A stretch of DNA of 64,000 nucleotides, from contig PQWQ01000007.1 of the NCBI GenBank assembly GCA_002943765.1, positions 64,501-128,500 of the forward strand. Reading direction: 5' to 3'. Source of the stretch: Psoroptes ovis (taxonomy: Eukaryota; Arthropoda; Arachnida; Sarcoptiformes; Psoroptidae). Below the pieces are notes generated by a model. The model saw only the letters and a program-made list of their open reading frames with translations. It searched no databases and had not been told where the DNA came from. Positions within the stretch are counted from its first letter, which is position 1, and every line of letters starts with the position of its first letter. Positions 25,001-37,100 of the stretch are shown here, piece after piece. Made by a program: the position numbers and the translations under genes.

Positions 25001-26015
25001 ATTATATTACGATTTATGATGGTGATAAGACTACAGCACAAACATTGGGTAGATTTTGTGGAAGCAAAGAACCGCATCCGATTGTATCGTCAACGAACAA
25101 AGCATTGATGATATTCAAAACAGATGCATCAGTTCAACGTAAAGGTTTTAAGGCTAGATATTATACGGTTTGTGGTGGTCGCCTAATTGCAACCGGGTCA
25201 TTTGAACATTTATATTCACATTTTAAATTTGGTGACACCAATTATGATAAAAAAGAAGATTGTGATTGGCATATTGTTACGACTGGAAACCATAAGAAGG
25301 TTTACATTAAATTCATTACATTCGAATTGGAACATGAAAATAATTGTTCATATGATTTTGTTGAAATATTCGATGGCAGCGATGATACATCACAATCACT
25401 TGGTCGTTTTTGTGGTAATCAGGTATTTAACATCAAAAATCCATTTTTATGAATCAATTTTGGCCAATATTCTCCATTAATTCATTGCAGATGCCAAACG
25501 ACATGATCTCCACTGGTGATTCAATACTTGTACGTTTTCGCACTGATGATTCCATACATAATAAAGGTTTCTCGTTGATATATTCGGCCGTTGAAGCTGA
25601 TGAACATGAACAATTCATTAATAATCATCACCATCAAAATAATGATGATTTGAAACAATTTGAAAATTCATTAATGCCATTCATTATCGTTCCTGATGTT
25701 GTTGATTCGACATCAGCGCCAACAACAACAATAACATCAACACCAGCACCAACGACCACGCCACCACCACCACCCTCATTCATCAAAAACTATAATCATG
25801 AAACAAATAATCATCATCATCATTCATTACCATCAAAATCATTGAATTTTTTTTACTTTAATAATCGTTTCCATAAACGTCGTAACCATCATAATCCAAT
25901 TATCACCAATCATAATACCGATATGGATCCAAATATTCCGCAACGGCGATTCCACAACAATGATCATCATCATCATCATCATCAGCACAATCCAAATCGT
26001 CCATTTTATGAATAA
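22033..26015 (+). CDS. tld: Tolloid/BMP1-type astacin metalloprotease
   Basis: A complete secreted zinc protease of 1134 aa in eight exons: 22033-22601, 22659-22837, 22926-23174, 23258-23605, 23745-24373, 24447-24630, 24701-25422 and 25491-26015. A hydrophobic signal lies near residues 40-58; because it sits far in, the ATGs at 22120 or 22150 are possible true starts. The prodomain ends at a furin-type REKR (about residues 121-124), then AATARLERLW opens the astacin domain. The zinc motif HELGHVVGFWHE and the Met-turn SIMHY are intact. The order after that is CUB1 (exon 4), CUB2, EGF1, CUB3, EGF2, CUB4 and CUB5, exactly that of tolloid and BMP1, with introns splitting CUB3 and CUB5. Both EGF modules look calcium-binding (MNECLDE, DRDECAINNGGC). 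The tail after CUB5 (about 130 residues) is Thr/Pro, Asn and His-rich and not typical. The family's role is cleavage of BMP antagonists and matrix precursors. Whether it is orthologous to Drosophila tolloid or tolkin cannot be decided here. Confidence 0.96.
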
Positions 26016-27709
26016 AAATTATTTATTTGGAATATCATTCATTCAAACAACACCCACACATATTCATACTTGACTTGTGATGATTTCTCCAAAATTGATT
26101 TTTCAAATCGAATCTCAAATGATGAATCTCAATGATAAACATTCGAAAATTCTACTTATTATTATCATTATTTGAGATAACCCCCTACTCTCACACATGT
26201 TCATCATCATATATGAATCATCCCGGTTACGAGCTTCGATTTCACGAGAATTTCATTTTGATGAATTTTGCTCAAATAAAGTGACCAAGTTTTGAAATTC
26301 TAGTGACCAATTATTGATCAATTTTTATGACATGAAAAAAACTAATTTTTTTTTGTTTGTTCAAAGAATAATGTAATAAACATTAATATATACCGTCCAA
26401 ATCATTGCGTGTCCATATATAAAATCAATATTTCACATTTTTTGATTGACAATTCATGAGTCATGGTTCGATGATTTGAATATAATATTAATTTACAGGA
26501 TTTAAAGTTATAATTCAGAGTTTTGAAATTAATTTTCATAGTTTTCAAGGTAATTTTCGTAGTTTTCGTATGCAATTTTCAACTGTGGAATTACGAAATT
26601 CAATTTTAAAACTACGAAAATTAATTTTAAAACTACGAATTAAAACTTGAAACTGTATAATTCATATAACTAAATAATCTATCGATCGATAATTTATGGC
26701 CAATTCCATCATTTGTTGACATTAAACACGTAGCCAGAATTGAAAGATGAACGAATTGATATATGAATGACCCATATTTGATTGCGCTCAATTCGAAATG
26801 ATAATAAAAGGTAAGAATTATGAAAATTAATTTTAGTCACATTAACTAGTCAGTCGAATTTCAATTTCAAATGATTCAGGTCAGTTTGTTTTCGTTCGTT
26901 GGTCAGTTCGTTGGCTGGTCGAAAAAGTGATTCGAGGGTTTTGGTCTCGAACAAGATGGACCAGATGGCCAGATTAATTATTATGAATTTTTATGAACGA
27001 TAGTAACGACCTAGATTATTTCCATAATGAATGGCAATAATAATCCTGTGGGCTTGTTCATATGAAATATTCCCATATAATCTTATAATTTGACATTTTT
27101 TTGTTCAAAAAAATTATGAAAATGCTTTCACATTGGCCCCAAAATGGAATAATGGAAATATGGTAATAATATGCATGATAATCAAGTGATGGTTGCCAGT
27201 AGCCACCAAAAACAGTGGCTAATCGACAATAATAATAATAATAATAACAAAGAAGAGAATATATTTAATGTAATTTTCTGGAACAGCACCAGCAACAACA
27301 AAACTAAGATGAAATATGTGTGTTACATAAATATTTCATGTGTGATTCTAGATTCTATTCTATTCATCATTCGGTATCTAGTTCATCACATACAAGTTGA
27401 TTATCATCTTAATAGACGGCGGTTATTTGTCGGCGGTCAATTGAAATTGAATAAAGCCTAATGTTCAAGAAATTATTATCATTCAAACCTGGAAACGGAT
27501 CAAAATCTGTGCTACAATGAAATTGCTTATAGCCTTCTGATTCATATGATTCATCATCCATTTCCGACCCTTCAAAACGCACAGAAATCACTAGTAATTG
27601 ACTAGAATCAGCTGATTCAGCTTAATTATGATTAATTCGAATCAAAAAAATCAAAATAATTAATTCGAATGTTTCTCACTTCATCAATGTTTATGATGTG
27701 AACATTATC
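26016..27709. other. Intergenic region between tolloid and cadherin
   Basis: About 1.7 kb. It contains foldback element B4 and AATAAA signals close to the tolloid stop and near 26275. Open frames at 27171-27461 (plus) and 27409-27591 (minus) have no recognisable domain. The cadherin promoter should be in the right half. Confidence 0.55.
26494..26657. mobile_element. Family B foldback element, copy B4
   Basis: About 165 bp, from TACAGGATTTAAAG to TTGAAACTGTA; the termini are more diverged than in other copies, but the internal inverted motifs are clear. Confidence 0.78.
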
Positions 27710-30700
27710 ATGGCCACCGCATCCAATTATTTATCATTTGTATTTTGTATTCTGATTTTATTGATTGAAACAATCAAAACATATCCACCGATTATTCATT
27801 ATTCACATATAATGCGTATTTTGAAAATACCATATAAAACTCAGCCGGAAACAATTGTTTACAGGTATTTGTTCTGTCATTTGATATTTGATTCGATTAT
27901 TTTTTTCAATTTTCTTAATTCAAAAGGATCAAAGCCAGTAATGCTGATAATCAAGACATTAATTTTGGTAAGGTTTATCCCCTTGGTTAATTGTTGCTTT
28001 ATTTATTCTCATTTTTCTATGAAATAACTTGAAAGATGTGGTCGAAGATTATGGAAAACATTTGATACGATTCGATAAAATCAATCAAAATGAAGCCAAT
28101 GTTGTTTTATTATGTCCACTTGATGTAAATCAATTTCATTTATTTTCTTAAAGAGTAACTTTATTTTTGAAAAAAATAATTCTTTTAATTTATTTTCATT
28201 CATAGAAAGACTCTGAATATAATTTGACCATTTATGCCAGAAGTAATGATGATGAAGCAACATTCATTGAATCAAGATTAATTGCAACTGATATCGATGA
28301 AATTGATTCGAAAGAATTTGGACCATTCATTGTCGATCAAAATCCTGTTTATGTGTTTGAGGTCAGTTGATGATTTCTCAAGATGTTTTATTTATTAATT
28401 TTTTTCGAATTTTTTGAATTGAATTCATAGAATGTTACACTTAATAATTCCATTGCAATTGTTAAAGCTTATGAACAAGAATCAAGTGAACTGCCTGTAA
28501 CATTTGAATTGTTGGTAAGTTTATCATACACAAAAATAACTTAAATTAAGTCCAATTAAATTTTTGGTTTATCATTGATCAAGGATAAAAATGACAATAT
28601 TTTCCATTTTCGTTATGTGTTTGGTCCACGAGGCATTACGATTGCTGAGATAATTCTGCTGAAACAATTAGATTATGAACAACAAAATCTTTACATTTTG
28701 ACCATTCTGGCACTGGTAAGTTTCTTTTTGATAGAACTAATTACTTATGATTAAAATTCCTTACAAAATCTCAAAAAGAATGGTAAAACAAGACATGATG
28801 TTGATACTCGAAACGTTCATCAAACACAATTAACAATCGTAGTCAAAGATGTTCAAGATACACCACCTAAATTCGAAAATTTACCACAAACAATTCATAT
28901 CGATGATTCTTATAAACCTGTAAGTGATGGATGGCATTCAATTTTTCAAGAATTGAATCATTAATAAACAAATTTTTTTTTTTAAATTTTTAGAACCAAA
29001 CATTTTTCATTGTTGATGCACACGATGGCGATATCACGAACAAACGTGATTTAATCTATTCGATCAGAAGTAAGTAAATAAAATTTTAATCCTTTCATTA
29101 ATCCTTCATTTAATCTTTCTTTTTCTCTTCGCAAATTATTTAGAACCAAATGATAAATTTTTCGCAATCAATTCAAATGGAAACATATCAACGCCGTTAA
29201 CATTCGATAGATTGAATGAATTGTATGATATACGTAAACCAATCACTTTGCTTATTGATGCAAATGAATTGGTGAAACAAAATTCATTTACATCATTGAA
29301 TAGCAATAATGATTATGATCAGGATAAAAATTCATCATCACATTTAATCATTGTACTCAATACAAGCAATCGAAAGCCATATTTTTCAAATGAAAATTGT
29401 GTTGCAAATATTGATGAACATAGTACATCAATGACATCTGTTCGATGGTCAGATAATCGATATCCAACAATATTTGATCCTGATTTTGGTTTGAATGGCA
29501 CGTTTGAGATAACAATTACTAATGATACAACAACATTTCTAATATCACCAAAAATTGGCTATAGAAATAGCTCATTCACATTGTTAGTTAATGATCGGAA
29601 TAATTCCACTAACCAATTAGACTATGAACAAATTCATAATTTAACTGTTAATGTTTCAGTCCGAGATAAATCTGAAGAACAGCCATTATCATCTAGCATT
29701 GTTTGTATTATTCATATCATTGATATAAATGGTAATCATTTTAAAATTATGTCAATTATGAATAATAATGATTCTATTTCGAATTCTAGATAATTATCCT
29801 CAATTTTCTGAAAATCGATATTCAAGTACACTGATGGAAAATGCACCAATTGGCACAACAATTACAAAATTATCTGCTTCAGATAAAGATACAGGTGATT
29901 TTGGCCAAATACGTTTTACAAAAATAAATGGTCCATTAGCACAAAAGTAATATATATTTGTAAATGACTTGAATTCAATCAGTTAAATCTTTGATATTTA
30001 TTTCTATAGTTTTCAAATTGATCCATTCAGCGGAACAATAATATTGATTGATAATAACGATATTGATCGTGAAAATATTGAAGAAATATTTTTGACCATT
30101 GAAGCAATGGACAATAATGGTAATGATGGTAATCGTAATATGACTGAATTATACATTCAAATATTAGATGTCAATGATAATCCGCCATTATTTCTGCAGC
30201 CATATTATGTGACCATTCTTAAAAATGATTTTAGCGATTTTATTCATCCACTAAAAGTTGATGGTAAATTAAATAATTTCATCAAGTAATATAATTCTAT
30301 TGAATCGATTTCATATTTTTTTTTGTAGCAATCGACATTGATCAAATAAATACAACCAATAGCTTGGTCAATTATGAAATATTACAAGGAAATTTAGAAA
30401 ACATATTCGATATTGATCCACAAAACGGAATGATTAAGATTGGCAAGAATGATCATATTTCAACAACGACAATCAATTCATTGCCAAACCAAATAAATCT
30501 GACTGTTCGTGCATATGATTTTGGCATTCCACAATTATCATCATCAGTCATTGTTTTTGTTTATATTTTGGTAAGTTAATTGATTTACTATCCAGTATTT
30601 TCTTAATAAATTTCATTTTGAATTATCTTTGAAAAAAGAATAAACCAACACAAATGTCAACATTATTTTCAACAAATAAATTGATTGATATTCGTAATGG

Positions 30701-32433
30701 AAACAGTTCATTAGAAAAGTATGTCCAGTATTTATTTAAATTTCTATTCGAATCGAATTTTAATCATTAAAACAGATCGTTGAGCTTAATAACTGGCGGT
30801 AATGTAACTATAAAAGAATTGCGTTCACCAGCGCAGCCAAATGAACCGTTGAAAATTGTAACGATTGTTCGCTACGGAAATGAAAACATGAGTAAATAAT
30901 ATCTATAGTCTTATAGAGCAATTTTTTAAAATTTTCTTTATTTATTCAGTTGATTTAGATAATTTAGATTTAGCATATAAAAATTTATTCAATGTGCCAC
31001 CATCAACATTGTCATCGATTCCAATATCGATACCAAAATCAACGCAAATACCATTCCCTCATCCATCCAGTAATTATTCAACCATTTTATATCCAATCAT
31101 TACGAATAAAAGCATCATAATCGATCATCATCATCAACAGCAATCTTTTATAAGTAAAACAGATACTAATGAATCGACTGACCGACGAAAACATAAATCG
31201 GAATCATCATTTAGTCATCGTTCGGATAATGATTTAGATTTCGATGATAATGTTGATATGAATTCCAATATCCATTCTAGTATAAATGATCAACAACAAC
31301 TGACCAATAATGATGGACAAACAGAATCGGGTGGTCCACCATTGGTCGTCCGAACATCATCAACAATCGATTTTTTAAATTTTTTAATCTATTTTCTTCT
31401 CTCATTAATATTAATGTTTTTGATATTTCTTTGTTTTCTATGTTGTTGCTGTTGGAACAAAAAGTAAGTGATTTAATATAAGGATAATGTTTGGCTATTT
31501 CCACTAATTAAAACTTCATTCCAAATGATTAGTGATTCAAAATCGATATTCGATTTGAAGAATATTTGGCGATTGAACACCTATTCACTAACGAAAAATA
31601 ACAGCCAAAAATATCATAAAAGAAAACGGCGAACAACATCATCCATGGCCAATGAATCTCATCTTAATAATGTTAATTCGAATGATAATAATCAAAGAAA
31701 AAATATTTACAATGAAAATAAATTAATTTCATCAAATCAAAAACATCAAAATTATAAAAAAGAATTAATGAAACAAGAAACGATTCTATCGACAAGTAAT
31801 TATGATCAACAACAACAACAAAATGATGATTGGTTTCGCAGATTGGAACAAAAACTACAAAATCATGATGATGATTTACAATTGGAAATCAAAGAAGAGA
31901 AAAAATATTCCAGTACACCACGATCAATGTCTTATTGTATTAGTAAGAAAATTGTCAAGCCAAAATCATATAATCAACATCAGCTATATCACGAACAAAC
32001 TTTATCAGAATCTAATCCATCTAAACAATTGAAACAAATTGATATCCTTAATCTTGAAAATGGTTCACAACAATTTGAACATCATCGTTTATTTCCTTCG
32101 AAAAAAAAGAATTCAATTTTACCATTTGAAATGATTCAGCATCATAATCAAACGCAACAATCAAATCTTTATCAGAGGTCAAGCAATAATCAGCCATCAT
32201 CGACGAATCATACCAAAGTAATGGCTAAAAATCAACAAACAGCCGAATGGAAATTTGCGACAATCAATAAAAATGAATCAATGACAGTGAATGCTTCAAA
32301 TAACAATTCGCTAAAAATTTGTCCAAAAACAACGCAGCAACATCGAAGTATATTTTCGATTGCATATGACGGTATCGAACATCGTGAAAATATATCATCA
32401 TCCGAATCAAATCAAACTTATATTGTTAATTGA
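27710..32433 (+). CDS. Non-classical cadherin, single-pass membrane protein
   Basis: Sixteen exons, 1241 aa: 27710-27864, 27927-27967, 28036-28124, 28206-28361, 28431-28514, 28584-28715, 28779-28919, 28994-29069, 29144-29731, 29790-29946, 30010-30263, 30329-30570, 30639-30718, 30776-30891, 30950-31463 and 31533-32433. Every junction keeps frame. A signal peptide follows the ATG (LSFVFCILILLIE). About five to six cadherin repeats follow. Their calcium-binding linkers appear as VKDVQDTPPKF (exon 7), IIDINDNYPQF (exons 9-10) and ILDVNDNPPLF (exon 11), with NFQIDPFSGTI and DIDPQNGMI strands. A transmembrane helix (about 31371-31455) ends in a Cys cluster and WNKK, then a disordered Gln/Asn/Ser-rich cytoplasmic tail of about 320 residues. 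There are no laminin G or EGF modules and no visible catenin-binding site, so it is not a classical cadherin. The VQDTPP linker is reminiscent of Cad87A/CDHR/protocadherin-15 relatives. Adhesion is inferred from the family; the subfamily is open. Confidence 0.88.
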
Positions 32434-32548
32434 TTTATTTATTTATATTATCAATCCATTTATATTAGACAAGTTAATGTACAAAATTGAAATTAAAAAA
32501 TGTAAAATAATGATGATAATAAGTGAAAAGTCTCATTTTGGATCATGA

Positions 32549-33208
32549 TCATAATCGTTTGAGATGATAACTTTCAATTAATTGTATTGTTGATTTATAT
32601 ACACAGCCATCACGTAAAATTTGATAACAACCATCGCGTGAAAAATCGACAACAGTAGATCCTAAACCTTGTGGGTCTTGTATTCCAAGTTGTCCACCAT
32701 CAAATATTCCATCAATCGATGACCACAAATGTTGGAATGCCTTTATATTCAAACAATTCGCTTCGGTACTGATATTGGCACTAGTCAATGCGATAGGTCC
32801 TGATTGACGGCATAAATTTCGAATAAATTCATTGTTAGGTATTCGAATACCAACAAGATCGGTATTTGGATTTAATAATGGATTCAATTTTTCTGTTCGT
32901 TTGAATATGACAGTGATAGCACCGGGTAAAAGTTGATATAACAGACTTTTAGGAATATTAATGTTCGCATATTCATATATCGTTTCAACATCTCCAACAC
33001 CGATCGCCAATGGTTTATTTATTTCACGAGATTTTATTTCATATAAACGCTTGATTCCTGATGCGCTATTTATATGAGTAGCTAGTCCATACACTGTGTC
33101 TGTTGGCACTGCAATTATTTTATCGTTGATCAATAATGCTTTTGCTATATTAATTAATGATTGAATATTTACTGTCGATGATATTTTGAATATATTTGAT
33201 GGACACAT
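32549..33208 (-). CDS. YRDC: Threonylcarbamoyl-AMP synthase (YRDC/Sua5 family)
   Basis: Intronless, 219 aa. Makes threonylcarbamoyl-AMP from threonine, bicarbonate and ATP, the first step of the t6A37 modification of ANN-decoding tRNAs. The YrdC fold is shown by IIAVPTDTVYGLA near the N-terminus, the KSREINKPLAI strand, LLPGAITVIFK, VGIRIPNN, GPIALTSANIS and the C-terminal GLGSTVVDFS. The length matches the single-domain animal YRDC rather than the longer yeast Sua5. The start is the ATG at 33208: the frame is closed by a stop only eight codons upstream. The gene converges on the cadherin gene (115 bp between stop codons). Its upstream side is occupied by a 44-bp tandem repeat. A cytosolic or mitochondrial location is inference. 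Confidence 0.95.
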   Translation of the reverse strand: MCPSNIFKISSTVNIQSLINIAKALLINDKIIAVPTDTVYGLATHINSASGIKRLYEIKSREINKPLAIGVGDVETIYEYANINIPKSLLYQLLPGAITVIFKRTEKLNPLLNPNTDLVGIRIPNNEFIRNLCRQSGPIALTSANISTEANCLNIKAFQHLWSSIDGIFDGGQLGIQDPQGLGSTVVDFSRDGCYQILRDGCVYKSTIQLIESYHLKRL

Positions 33209-33315
33209 TTTTGACAATTTTGTTCGCAATCATGCAAAACATATTTACACATGTAATCAAATTTTACTTGTTCATAGGCTCATAGATGGCAAATGAAGCA
33301 AATTCTAAACTTTCA

Positions 33316-33845
33316 AAGATTTTGACGATGAATAGCCTTAGATTTTTTCGAAAAATTTGAAAATTTTGACGATAGATAGCCTTAGATTTTTTCGATTTTT
33401 TGAAAAATTTTGACGATGGATAGCCTTAGTTTTTTTCGATTTTTTGAAAAATTTTGACGATGGATAGCCTTAGATTTTTTCGATTTTTTGAAAAATTTTG
33501 ACGATAGATAGCCTTAGATTTTTTCGAAAAATTTGAAAATTTTGACGATGGATAGCCTTAGATTTTTTCGATTTTTTGAAAAATTTTGACGATAGATAGC
33601 CTTAGATTTTTTCGAAAAATTCAATAATTTTGACGATGGATAGCCTTAGATTTTTTCGAAAAATTTGAAAATTTTGACGATGGATAGCCTTAGTTTTTTT
33701 CGAAAAATTCAATAATTTTGACGATGGATAGCCTTAGATTTTTTCGAAAAATTTGAAAATTTTGACGATGGATAGCCTTAGTTTTTTTCGAAAAATTCAA
33801 TAATTTTGACGATGTATAGCCTTATATTTTTTCAAAAAATCCCCA
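33316..33845. repeat. 44-bp minisatellite, about 12 units
   Basis: A tandem array with a period of about 44 bp. Every unit contains TTTTGACGATGGATAGCCTT, then an AT-rich part with TTTTTTCGAAAAAT, itself a small palindrome. I count twelve occurrences of the block ATAGCCTT, at spacings of 43-45 bp. Units fall into variants, some with GATTTTTTGAAAAA, others with AAATTTGAAAA or AAATTCAATAA. These alternate in the last third, suggesting higher-order duplication of two-unit blocks. It sits between the YRDC start and the 3' end of Rme-8. Confidence 0.95.
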
Positions 33846-34144
33846 AAGACTATACTATAGAAGCATGAATAATTTTAAGTAAAAATCATGAATTATTTTT
33901 ATTTTTATTAAATAGAAATTTTAAAAAAAATAGTGTAAATAAGCAATGAAATGAAACTTTGTTGTATAAAAGTAGATTATAAAAATAGTTGGAAAGTGTC
34001 TTTTCATTGATAAATGAAATTTCTGATTGAGTAGGAAACATTTATTAATCAGATATAATCAATAATCTTTGATTATTAGTTTTCACGAGAATTATTATTT
34101 TGATATAGTTTGTTGCTAATCACATTTAGATAATTGAATCATCA

Positions 34145-37100
34145 TCATTCTTCAATAGGCGGTGGCACTAATGGTAAAGTTTTGTTTGAACTTTGTTTCA
34201 AATAACCGGCAATATTGACTGTTGAAACTATTGTTCAAATTGATTGCGAATAGTCATTAGTTAAAATGTTTAGATTTTAAGATATGAATAACTTACTTGT
34301 TAATAAATGAGTGTTAGTATCATTAGCAATAAACAAATCATGTTTTTGATCTTTGTAATCTTTCCAAATGTTTGAATTATTCAATATTTCATTGATTTGT
34401 GTGCTAAATTCAGAATCAATCACAATTTGAAACATTTGAACAATTTTTGCTTTCGTAGATGGACTAGCATTGGAATCGAGCACATTTAAAAGATTGTTTA
34501 TTAAACCAATTGAAATTGATTGCTGAATGAAGTCATCGTTTTTTGAATCGAATATTTTCACTAATGAATCACATATTGGTTCAATCAATGATGGATAATT
34601 TTCAATGATCTTATTGAAATTTTTTGCCAATTCACCGGTTACAATCATATCGTTCAAACAAGATTGATTTAATGTAAATTTATGTATTAATGATAGGCAC
34701 GTTTTTGTTACATTCACATTATTATTATTATTATTATTCAATTTATTTATAAATATTTGAATGTAACCAGTTGGAGGTATCAAAACCAAGAGATCAGATT
34801 GTGTGGTCAACAAAATGTTCAATGAATCATTGACCATTTCAAGTTTACCATTCTGTTTGAAAAAAAATTTGTATCATTATATATTCAATCAATCAATATT
34901 CAATCAAATCTACTTACATCAATTGCATTTGGATGATCACATGCATTTTTAACATATTCCATTAATTCTAATAGAAATTCTTTCGGTCTGCTTAATATCC
35001 AGCCAGGACTTTTATTATATAAACGAAGATAAACACCAGATATTTTAAATTCATTATCATCCAATGAATATTTAAATTCACAATTTGCATTAAATTTCCA
35101 AACATGTTGTACGTTTGTGATTTGTTGCATGTATAAATCATTCAATAATAAACGAACATGTTGATTTAAACGTGAACGAGCATTATCAGTCCATATTAGC
35201 TCCGGGTTTTCTTTATTTTCATCATATAAATTGATAGCATTTTGTGGTGCATCTTTCATTGCATTCAAAAATAATGTTGGCAAAAAATGTGATAGCACCC
35301 ATGTGGTATATTGTCCATTGACCAGATCATTACTTATTTTGATCAATAATTGTGCTGCTTTCTCGCGTATTACATTAAAATGTGGCATTATGAATAGATA
35401 AAGGACATATAATAAAATGCCTTTTTGAATAGCTTCTTTGACCAAATCACTATTTATTGAAAATGACAATAATATGTCCAATATATCGATATATAATTTA
35501 GATTGTTGTTCATTGATTTTATTATCAACATTCAACAGTAATAATAGATTGATCAATACATGTGAATTGGATATATCATTGATGCAATCTTTATTGGTCG
35601 ATAATTTCAGCAATAATTTCAATACTAATGATTGAACTTCAATTTCCATTTGTAAACGTAATAAACTGAAAATATTACGAAAATGACCAACAAACAATTG
35701 TTCAATATTATTATTATGATTCAATAAATTAATCAATGCTTGTAAACATTCACAAATTGTTTGTCGCCGTTGTTCATCTAATTGGAAATCATTGTTTTGA
35801 TGATTAATCGATGAGAATGAAATAGCATTGATTGAATGTAAATATTGTACATTCGAACCAATATTATCTAACAATGCCAATACAAATTGTTTAACATTAT
35901 TCAATGGATAATTTGGCTGTTTATTATAAATACGAACAAATATATCGGCAATAATCAGCTCTTTTTTATGGCAACTATAAACGAATTTAGCTCCATACGA
36001 TTCATCCATACAGACACCACTTCGCAATAATTCTTTTTCTTGTTCTTGCAGATAGCTAATCAATTCAGCACGTAATGCATTATTCCAAATGAAATATGGA
36101 TTTTCAACATTTGAATTCAATAATTTCAACAATTCAGGTACTGTGTCTAAATTCAATTGATTAGCAATATAAGGTGTTAGCAATGAATAGATTGCTTGCC
36201 GTATTAAACTATAATCATCTAATAAAGATATTAATCGATCATCATCATCATCATCCATGTTGGTTGCTGAATTTTCATTATTTCTATCTTTCAAGCATTT
36301 TGTTCGATGCTCGAAGCGATTTTCGAATAAGCAAACACATGCTGAAAGACATTTTTTTGCCAGCGAATTCGATATGAATTGTTTGTTGATTTTTTCATTT
36401 GCACCAATTTGTTCATTATTTTCTTCGAGTGTATAATCATATTTAAATATGAATTGTAATAAACTAAATAAACAGCCAGATTTGAATAGTAGCATTTGTA
36501 AATATGGATCAATAGAAAAATAAATAATACAATCAATTGCTGATAGCGATAATTTGGTTAAATGTTTATAATTGATTATATAAAATATATTCTTTGATAA
36601 TGCGGTCATTTGATAGAATAATATACGACATGCGGCAAATTCAGCTGATACACCAAATGTTGATACAATATATTTACAAACTTTTACACATAAATCTTTT
36701 GATGTTGATGACTTGGATAATACCGAAACACAACGATTAAGTATATCATAAAGCATTTGAAGACCATTTTCACGTCTTAATTCTTCAGCATTTAATGCCG
36801 AACATTTAACAGTAAAATAGATTGTTTTACATGCATATGATAATAATGAATCTTGTTTTGAGAACAAATATTGATCATTCAATTCTAATTCTAATGTTTT
36901 CAATAACATTGGATAACCAGCATATTTGTATTGATGTAATTCTTGGCTATAACGAGAATAAAGTATACTTTGTGTTTTTAATAATAAAATAATATTCTGT
37001 ACATTAGGTCCATTAGATTTATGTTTTTGTTCGAATAGAAAATAATAAGCATCATTTACTTTTTCAAACATTTCACGACCATCAGAATTTTTATCCGGAT

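Noticed and set aside
27409..27591. Acidic minus-strand frame with a possible splice donor, divergent from the cadherin gene
   Set aside because: No second exon with matching phase or recognisable domain could be found.
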